Positions 30,475 to 35,892 of a stretch of 35,892 bases of DNA are shown here, piece by piece. Source of the stretch: Armatimonadota bacterium (GTDB taxonomy: Bacteria > Sysuimicrobiota > Sysuimicrobiia > Sysuimicrobiales > Humicultoraceae); the NCBI GenBank assembly GCA_031459715.1, contig JAVKIA010000025.1:1-35892 (forward strand), given 5' to 3'. The notes beneath the pieces were generated by a model. That model was not told the DNA's origin, searched no databases, and saw only the letters and a list, made by a program, of their open reading frames with translations. Position numbers and translations under genes: made by a program. Numbering within the stretch: position 1 is the first letter of the stretch; every line of letters begins with the position of its first letter.

Positions 30475-33162
30475 ATGCGTAGAGTTGACGTAGTGCTCCG
30501 CGACGGGTCGACGGTGCGGCTGCGCCCCGTGCGCCCGGACGACGAGGAGCGGCTGCTGGCCTTCCTCCGCGGGCTATCGGAGGAGTCGCGGGCGCTGCGC
30601 TACCTTATCCGCACCAGTGACGAGTTCCTGAGGGAGGAGGCGCATCGGGAAGCACACGTGGACCAGGTGCAGCGCTTTGGCCTCGTGGCCACCACCGGAG
30701 CGGAAGAGCGGATCGTCGGCCATGCTGTCTTCGGCCGGCGGGACGCGGAGCGGGCCGAGGTGGCCGTGGCGGTGGCTGACGAGTACCAGGGCAAGGGAAT
30801 CGGGACCATCCTGCTGGGCCACCTGGCGGACGCCGCCGCCGCCCGGGGCATCCGTGTCTTCGAGGCGGAGGTGCTGGCGAGCAACCACCGCATGCTGCAG
30901 CTCTTCCGCGACTGCGGCTTCCCCCTGGAGGTGGAGGTGAAGGCAGGCGAGCTGCACGTGCGCTTCCCCACCGCGGTGACGGAGGAAGCGCGCGCCCTCT
31001 TCGAGCAGCGGGAGCGGGTGGCCATGGCCAACGCGCTGCTGCCCTTCTTCCGACCCCGGGGGGTGGCCGTCATCGGCGCCTCGCGGGAGCGCGGCACCAT
31101 CGGCGCCGAGGTCTTCCACAACCTGCTGGCCTACGGCTTCAACGGTCCCGTCTACCCGGTCAACCCTCAGGCGGCGGTGGTGCAGAGCGTCCCCGCCTAC
31201 GCCTCGGTGGAGGACATCCCCGGCCCCGTGGACCTGGCGGTGATCGCCGTACCCGCCGCGGCGGTGAACGCCGTCGCCGAGGCGTGCGGCCGCAAGGGGG
31301 TGCGTGCCCTGGTGGTCATCTCCGCGGGCTTCGCCGAGACCGGGGAGGAAGGTCGGGCGCGGCAGGCGGAGCTGCTGCGCATCTGCCGCGCCCACGGGAT
31401 GCGGCTTATAGGCCCCAACTGCATGGGCATTATCAACACCGACCCCGAGGTGCGCCTCAACGCCACCTTCGCCACGGCGGCACCGCCGGAAGGGCGCATC
31501 GGCTTCTTTTCCCAGAGCGGCGCCCTGGGGCTGGCCGTGATCGACCATGCGGCTACACTGGGGCTGGGCATCTCCACCTTCGTCTCCGTGGGCAACAAGG
31601 CCGATATCTCCGGCAACGACCTGATCACCTACTGGGAGGGCGACCCGCGCACGGACGTCATCCTCCTCTACCTGGAGTCCTTCGGAAACCCCCGGAAGTT
31701 TTCGCGCATCGCCCAGCGGGTGGGGCGAAGGAAGCCTATCGCCGCGGTCAAGAGCGGCCGCTCCCGGGCCGGGGCCAGGGCCACCTCCTCCCACACCGGG
31801 GCCCTGGTGGCCGCCTCGGAGGTGACGGTGGACGCCCTCTTCCGCCAGGCCGGGGTCATCCGCACCGACACCCTGGAGGAGCTCTTCGACGTGGCCCTGC
31901 TGCTGGCGCACCAGCCCGCGCCGCGCGGCCGGCGCGTGGGCATCATCAGCAACGCCGGCGGGCCGGCCATTCTGGCTGCCGACGCCTGCGAGGCGGAGGG
32001 CCTGGAGATCCCCCTGCTGGGGGCGGAGACGCAGCAGCGGCTGCGGGAGGTGCTGCCGCCGCAGGCCAGCGTGTCCAACCCGGTGGACATGGTGGCCTCC
32101 GCCACCGCCGCCCACTACCGGGAGGTACTGCGCGTCGTCGCCGCAGACCCCGCGGTGGACGCCCTCATCGTCATCTTCATTCCCCCGCTGGTCACGCGCG
32201 CCGAGGACGTGGCCGCCGCCATCGTGGAGGGCACGCGGGACCTGCGCGCAGCCAAGCCGGTCCTCACCGTCTTCATGTCGGCGCGGGGGATTCCCCAGAT
32301 CCTCCGCGCCCCCGACGTGCACGTCCCCTCCTACGCCTTTCCCGAGGATGCAGCCATCGCCCTGGCGCGGGTCACCCGCTACGGGGAGTGGCGCGCCCGC
32401 CCCCGCCGCCCACCGCCGCAACTGGACGTGCGCCGCGACGAGGCGGCGGCGGTGGTGGCCGCCGCCCTGCAACGGGGCGCGGGATGGTTGCTCCCTCAGG
32501 AGGTAGTGGCGCTTCTCTCCTGCTACGGCCTGCCCCTGGTACGCCAGGAGATGGTGCGCACCCCGGAGGAGGCGGGGGAGGCGGCCGGGCGCATCGGCGG
32601 CGAGGTGGCGCTGAAGGCCGTGGGGCCGGAGATCGTGCACAAGACCGAACTGGGCGCGGTGCGGCTGTCCCTGCCCCCGGAGCAGGTCCCCGCCGTCGCG
32701 GCGCAGATGGCCGCCGCCCTGGCCGCCCGCGGGGTGAGGCCCGAGGGGTTCCTGGTGCAGGAGATGGTCCCCGCAGGCGTGGAGATGATCGTGGGCGTGG
32801 TGCACGACCCGCAGTTTGGGCCCGTGGTCGCCTGCGGCGCGGGCGGGGTGCTGGTGGAGCTGCTGCGCGATGTCTCCGTGCGCCTCACCCCGCTGAACGC
32901 GGAGGACGCAGCGGAGATGGTGCAGAGCCTGAAGACCTATCCCCTGCTGGCCGGCTTCCGCGGCCAGCAGGCGCACGACACCGCCGCCCTGCAGGACGCG
33001 CTGCTGCGCGTCAGCGCTCTGGTGGAGGACCTCCCGCAGATCGTGGAGCTGGACTGCAACCCCATCATGGTGCTGCAGAAGGGTGCGGCGGTTATCGACG
33101 CACGGGTACGCGTGGCCCCCTACGAGCCTCCTCCCCTGGCGGCAGCGCGGGGGGAGATGTAG
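30475..33162 (+). CDS. GNAT acetyltransferase fused to ADP-forming acyl-CoA synthetase
   Basis: Large Pat/AcdAB-like fusion, 895 residues. An N-terminal GNAT domain (about 1-170; DEYQGKGIGTILLGHL is the acetyl-CoA loop) is joined to a CoA-binding domain (VAVIGASRERGTIG), a ligase domain and a C-terminal ATP-grasp domain (VALKAVGPEIVHKTELGAV to ELDCNPIMV). The phospho-carrier His is present at His440 in SSHTGAL, so the synthetase half may still make acyl-CoA with ATP formation. In the Escherichia coli PatZ homolog the GNAT domain is C-terminal. ATG 30475 matches the domain start; GTG 30442 is an in-frame alternative. Roles could be acetate/ATP metabolism, lysine acetylation, or both. Confidence 0.92.
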   Translation: MRRVDVVLRDGSTVRLRPVRPDDEERLLAFLRGLSEESRALRYLIRTSDEFLREEAHREAHVDQVQRFGLVATTGAEERIVGHAVFGRRDAERAEVAVAVADEYQGKGIGTILLGHLADAAAARGIRVFEAEVLASNHRMLQLFRDCGFPLEVEVKAGELHVRFPTAVTEEARALFEQRERVAMANALLPFFRPRGVAVIGASRERGTIGAEVFHNLLAYGFNGPVYPVNPQAAVVQSVPAYASVEDIPGPVDLAVIAVPAAAVNAVAEACGRKGVRALVVISAGFAETGEEGRARQAELLRICRAHGMRLIGPNCMGIINTDPEVRLNATFATAAPPEGRIGFFSQSGALGLAVIDHAATLGLGISTFVSVGNKADISGNDLITYWEGDPRTDVILLYLESFGNPRKFSRIAQRVGRRKPIAAVKSGRSRAGARATSSHTGALVAASEVTVDALFRQAGVIRTDTLEELFDVALLLAHQPAPRGRRVGIISNAGGPAILAADACEAEGLEIPLLGAETQQRLREVLPPQASVSNPVDMVASATAAHYREVLRVVAADPAVDALIVIFIPPLVTRAEDVAAAIVEGTRDLRAAKPVLTVFMSARGIPQILRAPDVHVPSYAFPEDAAIALARVTRYGEWRARPRRPPPQLDVRRDEAAAVVAAALQRGAGWLLPQEVVALLSCYGLPLVRQEMVRTPEEAGEAAGRIGGEVALKAVGPEIVHKTELGAVRLSLPPEQVPAVAAQMAAALAARGVRPEGFLVQEMVPAGVEMIVGVVHDPQFGPVVACGAGGVLVELLRDVSVRLTPLNAEDAAEMVQSLKTYPLLAGFRGQQAHDTAALQDALLRVSALVEDLPQIVELDCNPIMVLQKGAAVIDARVRVAPYEPPPLAAARGEM

Positions 33163-33396
33163 ATGCGCCATGATCCCGGACAGGTTCCCCTCACGCCGGG
33201 AGGAGCACTGCCGGCTGTTGGCCTGGGAGACCTGCTGGAGACGGAGCGCTACGACATCCTCTCCATCTCCCCGGACGTTGGATCCCAGCCGGCCGGAGCA
33301 CCAGGGACAGAATACCGCCTACCGGATCTGACCTGTGGCGGGAACCCGTCCTTCCCTACCGGAAGTAGCCCTCCGGATACGTCTTCCACCCGATAG
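33163..33396 (+). CDS. possible small protein after the acyl-CoA synthetase
   Basis: An open frame of 77 codons begins directly after the synthetase stop (TAG then ATG). The stretch GLGDLLETERYDILSISPDV looks protein-like, but the second half is low-complexity and no family is recognised. It may be a real small protein, a decayed one, or chance. It occupies most of the 295 bases before the phosphofructokinase, where I see no clear terminator. Confidence 0.25.
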   Translation: MRHDPGQVPLTPGGALPAVGLGDLLETERYDILSISPDVGSQPAGAPGTEYRLPDLTCGGNPSFPTGSSPPDTSSTR

Positions 33397-33457
33397 ACGC
33401 CCACATGCCGCCGCGGGCACTGTATGGTAAGCTCGGGGATTGACAGGAGGTATGCCC

Positions 33458-34483
33458 ATGCGTGTTGGGGTCTTGACCGGTGGGGGGGACGCGCCGGGAC
33501 TGAACGCGGCCATCAGGGCGGTAGCCCGCGCCGGGTGGCGGGAGGGCTATACCATCGTCGGCATCCGGAACGGCTGGCTGGGCCTGCTGACCGACGACCT
33601 GGTGGAGCTGACCCCCGAGGACGTGCGGGGTATCCTGCACCGCGGCGGCACCATCCTGGGCACCTCCCGCACGAACCCCTTCAAAGAGGAGGGTGGCCCG
33701 CAGCGGGTGATGGACTGCCTGCGGGCACACGAGATCGATGCTCTGGTGGCCATCGGCGGGGACGATACCCTGGGTGTGGCCCAGCGCCTCTTGCCGCTGG
33801 GCCTGCGGGTGGTGGGCATCCCCAAGACCATGGACAACGACATCCCCGGCACCGACTACACCATCGGCTTCGACACCGCCGTGAACGTGGTCATGGACGC
33901 CTGCGACAAGCTGCACCCCACGGCGGAAGCGCACCACCGGGTGATGGTGGTGGAGGTGATGGGACGGGACGCGGGCTGGGTGGCGGCGGTGGGCGGGCTG
34001 GCCGGCGGCGCCGACATCATCCTGGTGCCCGAGGTCTCCTTCACCATCGACGAGGTGTGCGAGCGCATCCGGGCGCGACACAACCAGGGCAAGAGCTTCA
34101 GCATCCTGGTGGTGGCGGAGGGTGCCAGGGCCACGGACATCGGGATGCAGATCACTCAGGAGGCGCCGGTGGACGCCTTCGGCCACGTGCGCCTGGGCGG
34201 GATCGGGAACGTGCTGGCCAGGGAGATCGAGGCCAGGACGGGCTACGAGACCCGGGTCACCGTCCTGGGGCACCTGCAGCGCGGCGGCTCTCCCACCGTC
34301 TTCGACCGCGTCCTGGCCACCCGGTTCGGCGTGGCCGCCATCGAGATGATCAGGCAGGGCCGGTTCGGGGTGATGGTCGCCCTGCGGGGCAACCGGATCA
34401 CCTCCCTACCTCTGGAGGAGGCTCTGGTCGGAGAGCACAAGCTCGACCTGACCCTTTACGAACTGGCCAACATCGTCAAGTGA
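33458..34483 (+). CDS. pfp: 6-phosphofructokinase, pyrophosphate-dependent type
   Basis: Phosphofructokinase, 341 residues, phosphorylating fructose 6-phosphate. Two residues mark the phosphate donor. Asp103 in GGDDT takes the place of the Gly of ATP enzymes (Gly104 in E. coli PfkA). Lys123 in PKTMDND takes the place of Gly124. Both are signatures of pyrophosphate-dependent, reversible enzymes. The N-terminal LTGGGDAPGLNAAIR and the MGRDAGWVAA block are intact. ATG 33458 has AGGAGG seven bases upstream; ATG 33452 is too close to it. It sits 16 bases before a LacD-type aldolase gene, giving two consecutive glycolysis-like steps. The donor call is from residues alone. Confidence 0.9.
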   Translation: MRVGVLTGGGDAPGLNAAIRAVARAGWREGYTIVGIRNGWLGLLTDDLVELTPEDVRGILHRGGTILGTSRTNPFKEEGGPQRVMDCLRAHEIDALVAIGGDDTLGVAQRLLPLGLRVVGIPKTMDNDIPGTDYTIGFDTAVNVVMDACDKLHPTAEAHHRVMVVEVMGRDAGWVAAVGGLAGGADIILVPEVSFTIDEVCERIRARHNQGKSFSILVVAEGARATDIGMQITQEAPVDAFGHVRLGGIGNVLAREIEARTGYETRVTVLGHLQRGGSPTVFDRVLATRFGVAAIEMIRQGRFGVMVALRGNRITSLPLEEALVGEHKLDLTLYELANIVK

Positions 34484-34499
34484 GGCGAGGAGGCGCGGC

Positions 34500-35600
34500 A
34501 TGACCAGCATGAGCATGGGGAAGCTGGCGAACCTGCGGCGGCTGGCAGATGGGACCGGCCGCTTCAAGATGCTGGCCATCGATCAGCGCGACTCCCTGCG
34601 CAAGGCGCTGGGCCAGGCCCTGGGACGGGAGAGCGCCCAGGTGACCTACGAGGACATGGCGGCAACCAAGACGCTGATCACTGAGGCCCTCGCTCCTTAC
34701 TCCACCGCCACGCTGGTGGATCCGGTCTACGGGCTGCCCCGCGCCGTGCGCGTCGTCCCCGGGACTGTGGGCCTGCTGGTGGCCACGGAGGAGACGGGAT
34801 ACGAGAAGGCCGGTCCCGGAGGCCGCGAGCGGAAGTCCCGGTTGGTGGATGGGTGGTCGGTGGCCAAGGCCAAGCGGGCGGGAGCCAACGCGGTCAAGCT
34901 GCTCATCTACTACAACCCTGAGGCCTCCGCCGAGGTGCTGGCCCACCAGCAGGGGTTGGTGCGGCAGGTGGGCCAGGCCTGCCGGCAGGAGGACATCCCC
35001 TTCCTCCTGGAGCTGGTCACCTACCCCATCCAGGAGCCCTCCGCGGACACGCCGGAGTTCGCCCGCCGCCGCCCCGAGCACACCCTGGAGTCGGCGCGCG
35101 AGTTCTCCCGCGACGACTACCAGGTGGACATCCTCAAGCTGGAGTTTCCCGGTGACCTGAAGTACACACGGCAGTTCTGCGGGGGAGCCTTCGACGGGAA
35201 GGAACGCGCAGCGGTCTACGACCTGGACCAGGTCCGCCAGTTCTGCCGCCGCCTCGATCAGGTCTCGCGGCGCCCCTGGGTCATCCTCAGCGGGGGCGTG
35301 GACATCAAGGAGTTCCTGGCCAACCTGGAGCTGGCCGTGGAGGCCGGCGCCAGCGGTTTCCTCTGCGGACGGGCCATCTGGAAGGACGTGGTGCCGCGGT
35401 ACCCTGACCTGGAGGAGATGCGCGCCTTCCTGCGCACGGAGGGGACCTACAACTTCCTGCGGGCGAATGCTACGGCGGAGCGGGCGCGGCCATGGTTCGA
35501 CCACCCATGGATCGGAGGGTGGGAGCGGGTGCGCCTCCCCGAAGAGGACGCATCCTGGTACCGGCAGTACGCGGAGGCCGAGCGCGTGGCTGCCCCTTAG
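34500..35600 (+). CDS. class I aldolase, tagatose-1,6-bisphosphate aldolase (LacD) type
   Basis: Schiff-base aldolase of the LacD/deoxyribose-phosphate aldolase superfamily, 366 residues. The N-terminal FKMLAIDQRDSLRKAL is typical of LacD-like enzymes. Candidate Schiff-base or phosphate-site lysines are in AVKLLIYYNP and DILKLEFPG. LSGGVDIKEF and GFLCGRAIW form the C-terminal phosphate-binding end. With the phosphofructokinase 16 bases upstream it probably cleaves fructose or tagatose 1,6-bisphosphate to triose phosphates. GAGGAGG precedes the ATG. The stop codon TAG appears to straddle the edge of an IS630-type element, so the last residues may not be the original ones. Confidence 0.88.
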   Translation: MTSMSMGKLANLRRLADGTGRFKMLAIDQRDSLRKALGQALGRESAQVTYEDMAATKTLITEALAPYSTATLVDPVYGLPRAVRVVPGTVGLLVATEETGYEKAGPGGRERKSRLVDGWSVAKAKRAGANAVKLLIYYNPEASAEVLAHQQGLVRQVGQACRQEDIPFLLELVTYPIQEPSADTPEFARRRPEHTLESAREFSRDDYQVDILKLEFPGDLKYTRQFCGGAFDGKERAAVYDLDQVRQFCRRLDQVSRRPWVILSGGVDIKEFLANLELAVEAGASGFLCGRAIWKDVVPRYPDLEEMRAFLRTEGTYNFLRANATAERARPWFDHPWIGGWERVRLPEEDASWYRQYAEAERVAAP

Positions 35601-35892
35601 TGTCCTAAGTTAGAGATTCGTTGACAAAACCTTCCCACCGTCGTCAAGATCTGGTCTGCCGTTTTCGTCCACACGAAGGGCTTGGGGTGTGCGTTGGAGA
35701 TGGCCAGGTATCAGTTGGTCGCCTCTTCGAGTTCCCGAGTGCTCCGGTGCACACCCCGTCAGAGTTGCTTTTCGGTCAGGGCGGCGAACCACCGCTCCAC
35801 CAGATTGAGCCAGGAAGCCCCCGTGGGGGTGAAGTGCAGGTGGTACCGAGGGCGCTTGGCCAGCCAGCGGCGAATCGCCGGGGCTTTGTGCG
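35597..35892 (-). pseudogene. decayed IS630-family transposase, 3' part, cut by window
   Basis: Read on the minus strand, the frame gives IRRWLAKRPRYHLHFTPTGA, then SWLNLVERWFAAL and, further on, AHPKPFVWTKTADQIL. This is the C-terminal DDE region of IS630-family transposases, including the final catalytic Glu in NLVERWF. Two in-frame TGA stops (35759-35761 and 35711-35713) interrupt it, 15 codons apart, both in positions where homologs have sense codons. The gene is therefore dead. The element edge seems to be at about 35600 (GTGTCCTAAGTTAG), next to a TA within the aldolase stop codon. IS630 elements insert at TA. The left part lies beyond the window. Confidence 0.85.

Noticed and set aside
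30574-33171. Very long open frame on the minus strand (865 codons) opposite the acyl-CoA synthetase
   Set aside because: Composition is His/Gln/Gly-rich with no family motif, and it mirrors a clear multi-domain gene. It is a product of GC-rich codon bias.
33377-33394. ATACGT-N6-CCCGAT as a further copy of the shared palindrome
   Set aside because: Only three of six left-arm positions match; too weak to count as a site.
33440-33450. TTGACA just before the phosphofructokinase gene as a -35 box
   Set aside because: It overlaps the ribosome-binding site and leaves no room for a -10 and leader before the start codon.

Overview
This is a GC-rich, densely packed bacterial chromosome segment. Most neighbouring genes on one strand overlap by 4-14 bases. 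No rRNA or tRNA gene, CRISPR array or intact mobile element was seen. The mix suggests an uncultured, possibly thermophilic Terrabacteria-type lineage (for example Sysuimicrobiota/CSP1-3, Armatimonadota or a Bacillota relative). It rests on a clade II nitrous oxide reductase with a Sec-type leader, a GerW/YtfJ-family protein, a pyrophosphate-type phosphofructokinase and DUF4127 and DUF6062 proteins. That placement is inference; there is no marker gene here.

Layout. (1) 3-8635, plus strand: a glycan-use operon with a GH20-like glycosidase (5' end outside the window), an esterase, two sugar ABC permeases, a DUF4127 protein and two FAD oxidoreductases. (2) 8636-10374: a cupredoxin lipoprotein, a small membrane protein and a VapBC-type toxin-antitoxin pair. 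(3) 10476-17279, plus strand: a nitrous-oxide respiration operon, rrf2-nosZ-nosB-nosD-nosF-nosY-(FixH/YtkA-like lipoprotein). It is followed by a convergent NnrS/CcoN-like membrane protein and a DUF2269 membrane protein. (4) 19196-23781, minus strand: a radical SAM enzyme, an MFS transporter, a Cys-rich DUF6062-like protein and two coiled-coil proteins of similar architecture, headed by a near-consensus promoter. (5) 23896-28426: a GAF sensor kinase and LuxR-type regulator, a lone receiver-domain protein and a divergent CBS-USP-GerW operon. (6) 28562-35892: a PhoD-like phosphatase, a remnant of a sugar permease, a retropepsin-like protein, a GNAT/acyl-CoA synthetase fusion, a pyrophosphate-type phosphofructokinase, a LacD-type aldolase and a decayed IS630-family transposase.

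The most interesting signal is not a gene. An 18-bp palindrome, ATCGGG-N6-CCCGAT, lies in the upstream regions of five transcription units: the cupredoxin (two copies 22 bp apart, one of them weak), rrf2-nosZ, the radical SAM gene, the lone receiver gene and the CBS-USP-GerW operon. Two copies are perfect, three have one mismatch, and the weak one has two. In the best case it is centred near -40 relative to a predicted start site, which is an activator position. This looks like a local regulon linking N2O respiration, copper electron transfer and DosR-like stress proteins. The LuxR-type regulator at 25638-26291 or an unseen CRP/FNR protein are candidate regulators. The nos operon also carries a second, different palindrome just before its [Fe-S]-type Rrf2 gene, so it may have dual control.
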